Of a stretch of 64,000 bases of DNA, positions 14,875 to 27,617 are shown one piece after another. Position numbers and translations under genes: made by a program. Source of the DNA: Amaurobius ferox (Eukaryota; Arthropoda; Arachnida; Araneae; Amaurobiidae); contig OX578144.1 in NCBI GenBank assembly GCA_951213105.1, forward strand, positions 85,759,015 to 85,823,014. Direction: 5' to 3'. Position 1 is the first letter of the stretch; each line of letters opens with the position of its first letter. Below the pieces are notes generated by a model, which worked only from the letters and a program-made list of their open reading frames with translations, had not been told where the DNA came from and made no database searches.

Positions 14875-16946
14875 TTGGCTATCGAAAATTCAAAAACAAA
14901 CTACAAGAAACCTCACAATCAGAAAAATTATTATGAGGATAATACAAGAGTAGAGACAGCCACTATAACGCAATTACCCGAGGAAAAAATTGTGGCACTA
15001 GACCCAGTTGATAATAATCTAAATCCTACTAATGTTATTCAAAGAGAACAAATCATTCGAAGCAGAACACCCGTAATTAGTACTACTATTTTTGGAACAA
15101 GTGTTCTACTTCTCATCGATACGGGAGCTTGTCTTAGCTTAGTACATAAAGATGTTTTGCAAACAATACCATTCGCAGTACAAATTAGTGCAGCTCAATT
15201 TACAGTATCTTTAGTAACAAGGGATACTATGCATTTGACAGAAAAGATAGTACTCCCAACTGTCATAAATGGAATAGAACATAAGGTAACTTATCATATA
15301 ACAAGACAACCAGTATCGCAGAGCTAGAAGGGCATTTTGGGAATGGACGTCTTATCCAGTAGAAACATCATTATTAATTGTAATAAAAGAACAATTGAGC
15401 AACACGATCAGGAAGTCAGTCAAGATATAAGTCCAAACAGTCTAACGTATATTGAACCTACACCAATATTTGCCACTCAAAAAATGCGGATACCACCATT
15501 ATCACAAAAATTCAATTTTGGCAATCCTAAAGAAAAATTGAAAGCAGCTAATTTAGTTATTTTCGAACATTCCTTTAACTTTGATACAGATAAACCTTTA
15601 GTTGCTGCAAAATATATTTATAAATATAACCCAATTTACGTGTAAGGTATCCCAGTGCAGGTAATGAACTTATCAGAAGAATCTGTCATTGTAAATAAAG
15701 GTCAGAAACCGGGCTATATTGAGTCAATACCGCAAGAACGGATTGACAGGCCCATAACAGCAATTGATGAAGAAGAAGAAAATGTGCAGATGAATCAAAA
15801 TACATTTTTCTCGTATTTCAATTTTGAAAGAGTACCAAAATTACATTTAAAAAGACTCAAAGAACTTTTCTGGAAATATAAGTACGCTTTTGCATTCAAT
15901 TTATCTGACTTGACGGGTTCAGACACCATGTTGCATACAGTGCCATTAATGGATAATAACCCTGTCAAATGTAAACCGTATCGAACACCTATACACCTCA
16001 GACAAAAAAGAGATAGTCAAATTGAGGAAATGGTGAAGGCAAGCACAGTTAAAGAATCTACTTCACCATACAGTTCACCAGTTTTGTTAGTTGAAAAAGC
16101 TGACGGTTCTTACAGATTCTGCATCGACTTTAGAAAGTTAAATTCAAAGGCTGTTTAAACAGTTTTTTCTCTGCCTAATATGACAGTGGCCATTGAAACA
16201 ATGGAAAAAGCTAATTAATTTTCATCACTAGAATTCTCATCAGGATTTCACCAAATAAAAATACATCCGGATCACACCCACCGATTGACATTTACTACTG
16301 AGAACAAACATTATGCATTTTTAAGATTACCATTTGGATTAAATGCAAACTGCGAAGCTTTTATAAGATTGCTGTCAATCGTATTAGCTCCTTTGGAGCA
16401 AAATCATGTCTTATCTTATGTTGACGACATACTTGTCCCATCCTTGGACGTAAATTCAAAGTTGGAAAAATCATTCATTGTTTAGATAAACATAACTTGA
16501 GATTGAAGCCTCAGACGTGCCAATTCTTACAAACTACAATCGCATTGCTTGGTCATAAGATTTCCAAAGGTACAGTGCAACCTATGACACAAAACTTAGA
16601 ACGAATAAACATATTTAAAATACTCCAATCTAAGAAGCATGTTAGAAGCTTTTTAGGATGCGTTGGATTTTACCGCAGATTTATACCAGATTTTTCAAAA
16701 ACTGCGCAGCCATTAATTGCATTAACTAAAGATATTAACACTTTTGTATGGGCAAATAAAGAACAAGCTGCCTTTGACAAACTCAAACTGGAACTTTTGT
16801 CTAAAAATTGTTTACAACTTCCAGACTTTGACCAGCCATTTGTTGTGTTCTATGATGCATCTGGTTATGCCTTAGGAGCAGTTTTGTCACATAGTTTTAA
16901 TAAAGTATCGCGTTTTGAAGGTGAGATGTTTGAGTTAAAATTCTGA
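14875..16946 (+). pseudogene. Ty3/gypsy retrotransposon pol remnant (protease, RT, RNase H)
   Basis: A degraded pol region. A retropepsin with LLIDTGA lies near 15115. RT follows: SSPVLLVEKADGSYRFCIDFRKLN ending at 16155, the LPFGL motif, and YVDDIL near 16417. The connection domain is GFYRRFIPDFS, and the RNase H start is VFYDASGYALGAVLS (about 16845). In-frame stops at 15325, 15643, 16156 and 16216 and a frameshift near 16486 show it is dead. Sequence upstream to about 14790 may belong to the same element. No LTRs or integrase follow, so the copy is truncated. Confidence 0.9.
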
Positions 16947-18000
16947 TGTACTCAACTGATTTGGTGTTCTACTGAGAATCTATTGCCAAGACGCTCAACT
17001 CAATGTTCTTGAAAAGAGTATTTTCGTTTTGTCTATCATTTCGAATAATCAGATGAAATATGTATCGCTTCTGAAATAATACTTAAATTAAAAGATTTGA
17101 AATCAAGTTATTCTTCGTATGTTCCTTTGCAAATCGAAACGTCACACTCGTTGGTGAGAATTCATCTCACTTTTCAGACGGATCATCGGTAAGTTATGCT
17201 ACATGGATTCTGAGATGTCTTCACTGAATGTATCCTACATCGTCTCCGATTCAACAATCTTCAACACAAAACATCTATTTAATTTCAACGTGTTCGGTCA
17301 TCTGCAAACTCCAATCCTACCGATCTTACACAACGCAAAACCTTCCTTTATCTCCATTTATAAATCACAGCAAGTGTTGTGCCAGCGAAGTTGCGTCATC
17401 TACTGTAGTGACCAACATTCGACTCGCAGCTGTTCTGTTCGTTTTTTTTAGGAACCCTCTTTCAGAGTCCGTGCTCCTCTGTCACGTTTCGTCACTACCA
17501 CTCCGCGACCCCTTTGGAACGCAACTGGCTGGTGCAAACATATGTATACATTATCGTGATGTGATAAAATATTCTCCTGCTCAAGACGCTTAATATTGAC
17601 TCAAAATGTGGCAATATATGACTTCCCCTCCTAGCTTTTTATTAAAGCGACGTTAAGGAATACAGATGGACGCGAGTTAATTAACGATCAGTGGGCTAAT
17701 TTGGACCTTCGTATTTGCTCACAAGGCGGAGTGACATGCGGTGTGTCAATATCAGAAAATCAGGATCTCTCAGATAGAGTAAACCGTTTTGTGCTGGCGC
17801 TATCTAGTGAGGAGTCAGGTGGTATTTTTTAGTTCTTGTGTGTGAAGGTGGTGGTGGTGGGGAGCGGCGTGTTGCATGTTCCACCAATGTGAAGTTCCCG
17901 AAGATCGCACCTGCGGCCGTTTTATGGTACACATACATTAACGTGATTCAAAATGATGTTGAATATCGATGTTACTGCGTCCTTTCAGGACCAGTTTTTT
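16947..18000. other. No recognisable gene
   Basis: Sequence between two dead retroelements. Less AT-rich than the rest. Frames at 17203-17593 and 17838-18182 show no domain. The last 200 bases may be the decayed 5' part of the LINE fragment that follows. Confidence 0.4.
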
Positions 18001-18039
18001 TAATACTGAACTTCAGTCATATGCCAACAAAATCACTTA

Positions 18040-18910
18040 ACACGAAGAATATCTCAAATAGCTTGCACTGGAGGCCATTCATGAAATTCCTGATGATGAA
18101 TTACATATGTATACTGATGGCAGTAAGGACGATGGTTCTATATCAGGTAGCGGTGCGTATATTAAGCAGTAGAGAGACATAAGAATTAACTAGAGAAACT
18201 CAAACCGCTGCTCAGTTTTCAGAGCAGAACTAATAGCTATAGATGATGCTCTAAATTACTGTCTGTCTTCAGAACTTGAGAAATACGTTTGGATATCATG
18301 TGATAGCTACAGCTCTTTGCTGCACTTAGCTGAGTGGTGGAGGCAATGTGACCTTACAACTGTAAATAGTATCCAGAAATTGAAAATTTTAAGTGCCCAT
18401 CATAAGATAAATTTCGAAGGGATATCGTCGCACGTAGATATGTATAACAACGAAATTGGGAAAGGATTGGCTAAAACAGGTAGCCATAAAGAACCTCCAG
18501 ACAGTGGCAGCCTTTCTTTTACGGAACTTGTCTCCTAGGTCAAATTGGAAGTCAACATGTCATGGAGATTGGCTCTTTGGCATGAGTGGTATGCTTGCAG
18601 CCAACCTGCTTCTGCTCTCATTAGGACAAACAGCAGATGAGACCAAACAGCTCTGGCCAGATTCCGTAGCTGTCATCTGTGAACACTAACATTTGTTTTA
18701 GACCATAAGGATTATCCTCTGTACAAGAAGTATAACTCAGCACCGGCTACTCCCTCTCATGCGTTTTATGTATTGGTTGCCTCAAAAGCCAGCTGTATAC
18801 CAGTCCTGAAACGGTCTTGGAACATTTGAAGTCTTGCAAGATCATGGACTTGATCTGATATTGCTATCTGTCAAGTGCGGATAAGCAACAACAACAACAG
18901 CAACATTAGC
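18040..18910 (+). pseudogene. LINE 3' end with RNase H domain (dead) and (CAA)n tail
   Basis: Pieces of a retrotransposon RNase H are readable in shifting frames: MYTDGSK near 18110, a middle helix with WISCDSYSSLLHL near 18290, and SHVDMYNNEIGKGLAK near 18430-18475. Stops and frameshifts break it. The fragment ends in a CAACAACAACAACAGCAACA tail near 18888-18907, the LINE 3' end. A second copy with the same type of tail lies at 53803-54362 on the other strand. Confidence 0.8.
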
Positions 18911-21130
18911 GTGATGAGCAAACGGTTTCTCTGGCTCATGGCGTTTAATACAACCTTAAGAATGTGACTTCACACTATTTTTAAGATGAAAATTCGGTAG
19001 TGGAAAATTGATTTGATTTTTAATTTCGGTTTGTGAGGGAAAACTTTTTCAGAGATCTATTACAATACGAAAGAAAAATCATCGAAATCCTAAAATATTG
19101 TGCTTCACTCCATAAGGCTCAAATTGGAAGATAATTACTTTAAAATGTAATTGAAATAACACATTGAAAAAAATATATTATTTTACTAGTTTTAGGTTTT
19201 CAATATCGCGGAAAAAATTCTGTTACAGATGCTTTATAACATATAAAACTAGTAATCGTCATGTACGGTCATCCTACGGCCCCATTTTCTACAATTTCTT
19301 AAATATTACAGTAATTATATATTAATTTACATAAAATAATAATACCTTCTTAATATAGAAGTCACCACATGAAGGTAGTTTTAAATCGGCATCCTCATAT
19401 TTTTTCAACATGTTTGTGTTTTTCAGTTATGGCTCTTTGATTAATAGTAGTTGCGCTCAACAGAAGGAATTAGTAGCTTGATTTAACTTCATGAATCCAT
19501 CACTTTCACAATCTGCATTTCAAGTAGACTCAAAGATAATATCGATACCTTGCTCAATAGCTAGTTGGTGGCATATGAAAATTTCGAATTTTATTTCTGT
19601 TATTTCTTTACACTTTAACACTTCCTGAACCTTGCGATTAAGTAGGCTATGTATTCCATTATATAAGTATTTATTCCAATTAGTGAAATCAACATAAACT
19701 TCATCTTCCCATTAAACATTTTGTACCATGAAGAGCGCTCTTATGATTTTGCGATCATAACTAATCGCCTCATAACAAATTTTCTCACATGAACTCTAAA
19801 ATATCAGATCTTAACAATTAAATGCATCATTAATCATGTGATTAAGATGCCTTATTCATTCTTAACATGATGACTTTCACTCGAAATCACATGGAGATTA
19901 CACGTTTATTGCATTCAAAGTAAGACTTCCTCTTAGCATTCAACGTAAAACTCCAATATGAAATGTTTATCCTTTCTACTGTGTTAAATACCTGATATAA
20001 TCTACATTTACTTATTTCCCATCGTTTTCTACTTTTATCTTTCACAACTGCTGAGCTATCGTCATAAATATAATTTATATCTTATAATACAACAATTACA
20101 ATCTCTGCGATATATATAACCAGAAGATCTGTACGATCTCAAACTTTCACAAAATAATGCATTAAAAATAATTTGAAGAACTTGCAGAAAATTTGGCACC
20201 ATAGGATGAATAAAAATCTTGATTAATACTTTTGCACGGTATAAACCATGTAAAATATAACTTTTCCCTGCTATCCAGAATCTAAAATTAAAATCCTTTA
20301 TTTTTTTGCAATTTATCGCTTCAATTATAATTTAATGAAATTATCCTAAAATTTGGACCTCATGGGCAGCGACAAAATTTTCATCGAAGTTTTATAGTAA
20401 GTCGATAAAAAGTTCAAGCCGAAATACAAAATCGTTTTTCTCTCACGAATTATCATTTCACGCATAATTTTAGGAAATTATTCAAAAATTTACTCTATGG
20501 GAGGTCTCATAAAAATTTTCAACTATTTTGATAAACATTTTTGGAGCGACATGTGTGGTCCATAAGCTAAGCTTTCCTCAATGGCTCAAATTGAAATTAG
20601 AAAATTTTCGCCCCGAACTGCTAGACATCAGAATTGTGTAGTCTATACCTACAAAGGTAGCAATAAAACTAGCTGTATACATTAGACTATTTTTGGAACA
20701 ATGAGATAAGAAAAATCCTGTCCTACCACGTAGTTGGCTTGAAATGTCCTCAAAATTTAGCTTTGGCTATATGAGTGCAAGTTCACAGTCAACTTCATTG
20801 TCACAGATTCTGCTTGCAATGAGCGTGTCGTACGGTTGTATGTATGATTCACGCGTTTTCTCAAAACTCCTCAATTTTAACTTTTTTAAAGTTATATCTT
20901 TGTAATTGCGTTGTAACTTAAGTAGTTTACCCCATCCCCCCCAATCCAAAGTTTCAAGCAGTTATGTATTTTAGTATTTCAAATATTCAATGCATTTACT
21001 GAAAAGACATTATTAAACTATTACGAAGAAGCGAAAGAAACTGTCCATTTAAATTCTCGTTAAAATTAATCATGTACTTCCTGATAAAAGCCAACGGAAT
21101 GCTTACAGCATGCAGTCTAGAATTGAAGGG
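18911..21130. other. AT-rich non-coding DNA
   Basis: No gene, RNA or clear mobile element recognised. Around 20280-20600 there are two loosely similar phrases (AAATTATC..AAAATTT..CTC(A)TGGG) suggesting old tandem repeats. Confidence 0.4.
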
Positions 21131-21139
21131 GTTGTATAA

Positions 21140-21215
21140 TTTGACTGAGTAATATGCGCTTGGCCACGAAAAGTGATGGGTTCGATACGGGACTGTTATA
21201 CGTTAGTACAGAACG
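21140..21215 (+). repeat. tRNA-like B-box sequence, possible SINE head
   Basis: GGGTTCGATACGGGAC resembles an RNA polymerase III B box with the T-arm; the preceding GACTGAGTAATATGCGCTTGGCC is a weak A-box area. It probably belongs to a tRNA-derived SINE reaching to about 21430; no full cloverleaf. Confidence 0.35.
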
Positions 21216-21479
21216 CTCCTATGAAACCGGAGAGCGACATATTTGCCCAGATCTTAAGTCCTAAACTGCCATATATTTTGTCATTCTGCTCAAGTCAGTG
21301 AGAGAGAGGATTTTACAGATGCCAGCGTCAAACATGTCAGCATTGGGCTCTATTTTAGCAACCACTGAGAGGTACTTAGGTTCTCTCTCCCATAGCCCAT
21401 CGAAGAAAGATGTTGACTTTAGTGTCGTGGTCGCGAAAACACATATTTTATGATAGTTTCTTTTCTCAACGCCATCATT

Positions 21480-22939
21480 GGCAGCTCAACTTGCGCTCCC
21501 GTGTCAGATTGAGACAGACGTAAGCATATTCGCGCTCACAATCCTTCTAGAGTTAAATCTTTTCCTTCAATCGTTGATCCCAAACTACAATTTTTTATAA
21601 ATTCTTAATATACTTTTTATCTGGTCACAGACCTTATTTTAGATTGCTTGTATTACTTCCATATTAACCCCACTTTTAATACGGAAGTATAAAAGTGAAT
21701 TGCATTAGAAATCACTTTGGCAATGTTCAACATTAGATATTTTCTTGTCCCTACACTAAAAGTGTTCATTTAACTAAATTATCTTGTGATAAACAATCAT
21801 TATAATTTTCAAGTATTTGTAAAAATAAAAAAATATCGACATAATTATAAACTTTATTCTTATTGCAAAAAGGATTTATTATGGTATTTACTGAATTACT
21901 GGTTTATGAGTTGCTTATGTTTATATTCCGATTAATGGAAAGTGGAGTAAATTTTTGCAGTGTTTAACATTCTGTCTGTAAATTTTTTCTCTTTCCTTTT
22001 TAATTTTTTTCATTTCTTTCGACAGTTTCAAGCCTTTCATTCAATATTTATTTTTATTTTTTTAACCTTTTATTTATTATCATTAGTTATTTATAATTTG
22101 TTTTTCTTTTGGTATTATATGTTTAGTTTATTGTATGAATACGTAATGCTTTTGATCGTGTGGGGCATTTGCAAATACATTGAAGACAAATCAAAAAATC
22201 TGATGTGGGCAACACATGACTTTCCTTATATAATGTAATGAATTTACTACTTTCACAGTAAAAAAATAGGTTTTTCTTATAGTAGATGCGAATATTCTTT
22301 CCAAGACATTGAATTTTCGGCAATTAGTCGTCATTTTCATCGATTTAGCGTCATTTTTATCCATCTGGCGAGATTTTCGTTAATTTGGCAGTATTTCAAA
22401 AAGTCGCCAAGTCGCCAAATTCGTCGCCAAAATCTCGCCAAGCGTTATGCACTAAGAAATAAGTTATTCTTGCAGACGATAAATGAATATTGGCGTCCAA
22501 ATACACAAGTGTTACTCAGAGTATCTTTTGAGCTAGATCCTCGAGAATGTTGTCACCCAATTTATCGTATGGCATTATATATGAAAAGTGAACATGTTTA
22601 TCAATAGGAATTTTTTTTTTATTTTATATGACTTTTTGATATTTTTTTGAAAAATGTACAATATCTCAAAAACGGCTCGTGTTAGCGTTCTAAAATTTAT
22701 GTCAATCGTTTTCTAATGAACAATTACATAAGAAATGTATGTCTATTTGCATAACTTTATTAACGGTTTTGATTTTTTGACGATTTTTTCAAAATTTCAT
22801 TCGAAAATTTAGGGGGGTTCTGAACATTTGGTTGCGTATAAAGCAATAGGCTTCCAGTGTTTACGGATTGTGATTTTTGTACCAAATTTGGCACAAATCG
22901 GTCCATTCGTTCGTCAGTTATCGTCTCCACAGACCCACT

Positions 22940-23022
<83 letters not shown>

Positions 23023-23520
23023 ACTTTCACACACACACACACACACACATACTTTCACACAGATATCACTTCAAAAATGTTTGATTCGTGATCAGTTATG
23101 CTTGAAACGTGCTCTCCCGTCGAAATCTCGAATTCAAATTCTTGACCCCGTCACAATACTTTCCTTATACATTATGTATATAAGGAAAGTAAAAAGCGTA
23201 CAAAATATAGTGGGAAGAAATACTACAAAGTAAAAAAAAATTGGGATAACATAGTGCTGAGAAACATAGAACACGAAGAGCTACAGATGAGTAGATAGAC
23301 AGAAAACGTGATTTGCACATCCCACGAAAGTTTTTAAATTTTCAAAAAAAAAATAAAAGAAGAAAATCAAAAGTGGAATACTATTATTTTTAATGAAAAA
23401 CAGACAACTGTCAACTAACTAGAAAAATAATGACAGAAAAGAATCTTATTGAACAAACATTAAGGATAAGCCCATAATATACTACAATATCACATACTCT
23501 CAAATTACACCAACAACTGG
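21480..23520 (+). repeat. Tandem duplication, copy 1 (interrupted by family A element)
   Basis: 21480-22198 plus 23192-23520 match the uninterrupted stretch 23535-24520 in order, starting with CAGATTGAGACAGACGTAAGC-type sequence and ending with the CATATACTCTC/TGTAATATC area. The split is exactly where the family A element begins and ends. Confidence 0.75.
22199..23191 (+). mobile_element. Family A repeat, copy 1
   Basis: Starts TCTGATGTGGGCAACACATG after an A-run and ends in the palindrome TACTTTCCTTATAC..GTATATAAGGAAAGTA. Contains the GGCGA-rich region (22360-22450), the conserved GTTTTGATTTTTTGACG and CCAAATTTGG segments, and a long (CA)n tract (22939-23050). Family A is non-coding: frames seen in it are (CA)n artefacts. 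Boundaries here are fixed by the empty site in the neighbouring duplicate. Class unknown; probably a non-autonomous DNA transposon. Confidence 0.85.
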
Positions 23521-23534
23521 TCGTACTATCATCA

Positions 23535-24520
23535 CAGTCAACACTACTTGCGACCCCATGTCTGATTGAGACAGATGTAAGCAGATTCGCCTGATCATCC
23601 CCTTAGTGTTCAATCATTTCCTCCCGTAGTTGATCCAAACCTACAAATTTTTGTTAAATATTCACTATATTTTTATCTAGTCACTGACATTTTTGATTGC
23701 TTATATAAATTCCATATTAAATCAACTTCAAATTGCATTTGCAATAAGTGTAGCAATGTTGACTATTATATATGTTCTTGTTCCCATACTAAAAATGTTC
23801 ATTTATCTAAATTATCTTCTGCTAATCAATCATTGTGGTTTTCAAGAATTTGTAAAAATAAAAAAAAATCTGCCAAAAGAATTAAAAGCAGTATTCTTAT
23901 TGCAAAAAGGATTTGTGATGGTATTAACTGATTTACTGGTTTCTGAGTTGCCTGTTCTTTTAATTATCTTGTGATTAACGGAACTTGGAGTAAATTCTTG
24001 CAGAGTTAAAGTTTTTGTTTGAATACTTTTCTTTTTCCATTTTATTTTTTTCAATTTTTTTAACTTTTATTCAAAATTATTTCTTTATATTTTGTATCAT
24101 AATATTTATTATAAATAAGTTATTTATAATTTGTTTTCCTTTTGGTAATGTATGTCTAATTTATTGTATGAAATGCTGTATTGTATAAAATTCAATGTGT
24201 TTTATCCTGCAGAACATTTGCAAAAATATTGAAGACATATCAACAAAATATACAAAATAAAAATAGTCTGAGGACACGCTACAAAGAAACGGGATATCCT
24301 AGTGGTGAGAAACTTTGAAAACAAATAGTTACAAATGTATAGCGAGACAAAATACGTCTTTAAATTATGCAAGAAATCAAAAGTGGAATAATTTTAATTT
24401 TTATAAAATATATTACAACAAACAACCAACTTATTAAAATAACATCAAACAATCTTATTGTAAACAAACATAAAATATTTTGGGGTCAGAACAATGTGCT
24501 GTAATATCAACAACCACGTG
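23535..24520 (+). repeat. Tandem duplication, copy 2 (empty site)
   Basis: The uninterrupted partner of 21480-23520. Where copy 1 has the family A element, this copy reads GAAGACATATCAACAAAATATAC straight through. Confidence 0.75.
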
Positions 24521-24688
24521 GTCAACGACCACGTAACAATCCAACATGGAGGATAAAAGTAGCAGCACGACCGTAACCTAATATAAAGGTAGCAGAAGAT
24601 GTTAAGGCATATTGTCAATTGTACATCAATCTGACATTAGAGGATGAAGAATTCAAAGACAACTTCGATTTTAAGAGCTTGCAATTCT
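24521..24688. other. No recognisable gene
   Basis: Short non-coding gap with two nearby CCACGT(G/A) motifs (24515-24535). Confidence 0.3.
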
Positions 24689-24759
24689 ATCTAAGTAGCT
24701 CAATGGTAGAGCTTTGGCTGGTGAGTACAAAGATCTGTGGTTCGATTCCCGGTTGAGAT
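24689..24759 (+). tRNA. tRNA-like sequence, probably pseudogene or SINE head
   Basis: The acceptor arms ATCTAAG/TTGAGAT pair at six of seven positions. The D-arm GCTC..GAGC and A box TAGCTCAATGGTAGAGC are perfect, and the B box GGTTCGATTCC is perfect. But the anticodon stem CTTTG/CAAAG closes an 11-base loop instead of 7 and the T-stem pairs poorly, so it is unlikely to be a working tRNA. No anticodon is assigned. Confidence 0.5.
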
Positions 24760-26059
24760 AAAATGATTTTTACATATTTTGATTTTGACAGAATACCAGC
24801 AATTCAATTAGCCTGGTATATGAAAAGTATATGAACTTTGTACCATGCACCACCTGCTGATAAATCATAGAATAACAGTTCTTTGTGGGATCAGTTCTCA
24901 AGATATGGTGGCCGAGTACACTGTAACTATCTTTTTATGTTTAAGAAACGAAAGACTGCTTAAAAAGTTTTTTGTTTTTAAGTAGTTATACTAGTCACTT
25001 ACAATGTTATTATAGGTAGTAAATCTTCACTTGAACATAATGCCATCTCTGGGACCAGATTATTTTTTAATATTTATGATGTCTATCAGGCCACACAATG
25101 GCATGAGACTGCAAGACGCCAATGTATTACAGACCTGACCCGAGAGGTCAGCAAAAGCCATATATTAGAGGGGCTTTAAGTACAGGTTTTGTCGAACCAG
25201 AGCAGTACTGGAGGCTAAAAGAAAATCCGTAGGATTGGTTCAAAGTTAAACCAATATGGGAGATGTTTTGTGGCATTGCCCTGAGGTCAACCAATGACAG
25301 CCGAAGAGGCGTATTAGATCTCGGAATAAAAGAGGTGACAACCGAAAGATTCTAGAGATTCCACATACACTTCAACGATAGATGCAGAGACACAACAGTG
25401 ATAGAATGACTTGTAAAAATGGTAAAAATAATAAAAATGTTGATGATACAAAAAATGATTTTAAAACTCTGACTATTGCAAAAAAGCTAATTGTCACACA
25501 ATATAAAGGAAAAGTTATATTTTAGTTTAATGAAAATAGTAAAGATAAAAATGTTTATTTTTATAGTCAAAAGAAGGCACAGATCCATATTGAAAATTTT
25601 GCTAAAAATGAAAGGAATAATAAATAATTTTGCTGAAAATAAATGTGCTAAGGAGTCAAAACTTGACGTACAGGTATATGTCACACTCGCACATATTCTT
25701 GCTCTGCAACCAGGTAATTCGGTTATGGAGGAATTACATCTTGAACTGTAATTTCAGGATAAGGAGGTGATATTTATTCTTAATAAAAACCCGAAAAAGC
25801 AATCTTTCCATTTAGAGCAATTCGAACTGTAATATAAAATAACAAAATTAATATTTTAATAAATAACCAAAAGAAGGTTAAAATTACGTTAAATAAAAAT
25901 ATGAAAGTAGGAGTGATTAATAATTTCAAAATAATTACTTACGGAGAAATGCAAATCGGAGGTACCGTATTTTTGATAGAGGAAAATAAACCCAATATGC
26001 TACAAGATAGATATCAGGAACTTGTTCGAGTAATAAAACTTGGAGAGAAAAATAAGTTG
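24760..26059. other. Mostly non-coding; decayed SINE-like and ORF remnants
   Basis: 24760-25400 may be the body of a SINE headed by the tRNA-like sequence. Short frames at 25491-25751 and 25901-26083 have coding-like composition but no recognised domain, and lead into a degenerate repeat. Confidence 0.35.
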
Positions 26060-26640
26060 ATCATAAATATAAATATAGCATGAACGATGAGCCAATTGAA
26101 ATTCACTCTGCCCAATGTTATTTAGCACAAAATGTACTAAGTCAGGAAAAACTGATGGAAAAATAGTATGACAAGGACGATGAAACGAGCAAAATCCACT
26201 GCAATAAATGCCATATAGTACAAAAGGTATAAAGTAAAAATAAATATAACGGGAACGGTGAAATTGTTGAGATTCAATCAAAATATGTTATATGTACAAA
26301 ATGCATATGTTGAAAAAGGTTCAAAATGCGAATAAAAATATTCAGCATAGAAGTGAAGACATGAGTATCAAAAATATGCAAAATCGAAAAGTTGATTAGG
26401 ATCTTGAAATTAATGATTATTAAGATGTGCAAAATGCAACTGTTGATTTTCAAAACATTCAAAATGCAAATAATGATCGTAAAAATATGTAAAATGAAAA
26501 TGTTGCTTTTCTAAAAATTAAAACGGCAAATAATGATAGTGAAAATATTCAAAATGAAAATGAAAATCGTGAGTTGGAGATTATTCAAAATTCAAATAAG
26601 ATATCGGAAATGTAAAGGAAACTGTTAGTTTTCAAAAAAA
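26060..26640 (+). repeat. Degenerate tandem repeat with coding flavour
   Basis: Three loosely repeated units of about 90-100 bases (26080, 26165 and 26240 onward) each read roughly GN(D/G)E..EIH...C...Q/C. They are followed by shorter units of about 60 bases built on CAAAATGCAAATAATGAT (26410-26600). Stops break every frame. Probably a decayed low-complexity protein gene. Confidence 0.4.
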
Positions 26641-26844
26641 GCTGCACAACGCCAAGTGTTTTACGAATTACGATCTACGACAAAAAATAATATATTAATT
26701 AAATATATGCTTTGCATAACTCTCTTGTTTGTGCACCACATCATCATTTATTTTACAAAGTACTGATGGCATTATGCTCAAGTCGCTTATCTGTCATTTT
26801 AATTCTTCATTTCTTTTTGTTGGGTTTCATAACTCCAGCACTGT

Positions 26845-27617
26845 TGGTTGATTGAATTTTGCATTTGAAACACAAAATGCCATTGTAATTTTCATTTGTT
26901 TTATAAAAAGACAAAGTTGAAAAATATATAAGATTATGACCCGCAAAATGTCTTTTTGTCATAAACAACAAAATCAATCTTAAGACGTGGTTTATGTAAA
27001 TAAACATCCCACTGAGATGATATTTAATACTAGTAGTGATGCTTTGCATCTAAACAATTACATTTACCTGGGAGAAATACAACAGTTCCTGAATAAAATA
27101 TCAAATATGGACAGACCATTGAAATAGGGAATCAAATCAATATCCAAAGTGAAACATGCATGCACTGCAGAGATAAATAAAGCAATAATTTTTAAAACTT
27201 CAAGAAAAAGCATCCTTTCCCATACTACTAAGTTATTTGTAGAGTTGAGATTGTTAGGAAATTTCAATAAATATTCAATGCCACTTTTGGAACTACGCTC
27301 GAGTGGCAAGTTTAGGTGATAGTTCTATTTATGTAAATAAGGGTCTATTTATGTAAATAAGGGTCTATTTATGTGAATAAGGGATATATACTTTTGTAGT
27401 GGTTTCATTTGACTATTTGGAACAACCTTTAAAAATTCTAGAAGGTGGTAATTCAATGGGATGTTTATTTACATAAACCACGTTTTAAGATTGATTTTGT
27501 TGTTTATGACAAAAATACATTTTGCGGGTCATAATCTTATATATTTTTCAACTTTGTCTTTTTATAAAACAAATGAAATTTACAATGGCATTTTGTGTTT
27601 CAAATGCTAAATTGAAT
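26845..27617. mobile_element. 770-bp element with long terminal inverted repeats
   Basis: The arms 26845-27013 and about 27455-27617 are inverted copies of each other (about 165 bp, with phrases such as TTTGAAACACAAAATGCC, GGTCATAATCTTAT and TAAATAAACATCCCA). The 440-bp centre holds no gene but has a 20-bp unit GGGTCTATTTATGTAAATAA repeated about three times (27324-27385). Reads as a MITE or a foldback DNA transposon. Confidence 0.75.

Noticed and set aside
17203..17593. Overlapping frames of 82 and 121 residues
   Set aside because: Two overlapping frames of similar length with no domain; likely chance in less AT-rich DNA.
21960..22238. 92-residue hydrophobic frame
   Set aside because: Phe/Leu-rich translation of T-rich DNA inside a duplicated non-coding repeat that runs into family A; the second copy does not keep it.
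24689..24759. Functional tRNA gene
   Set aside because: Good A and B boxes and acceptor stem, but an 11-base anticodon loop and weak T-stem make a working tRNA unlikely.
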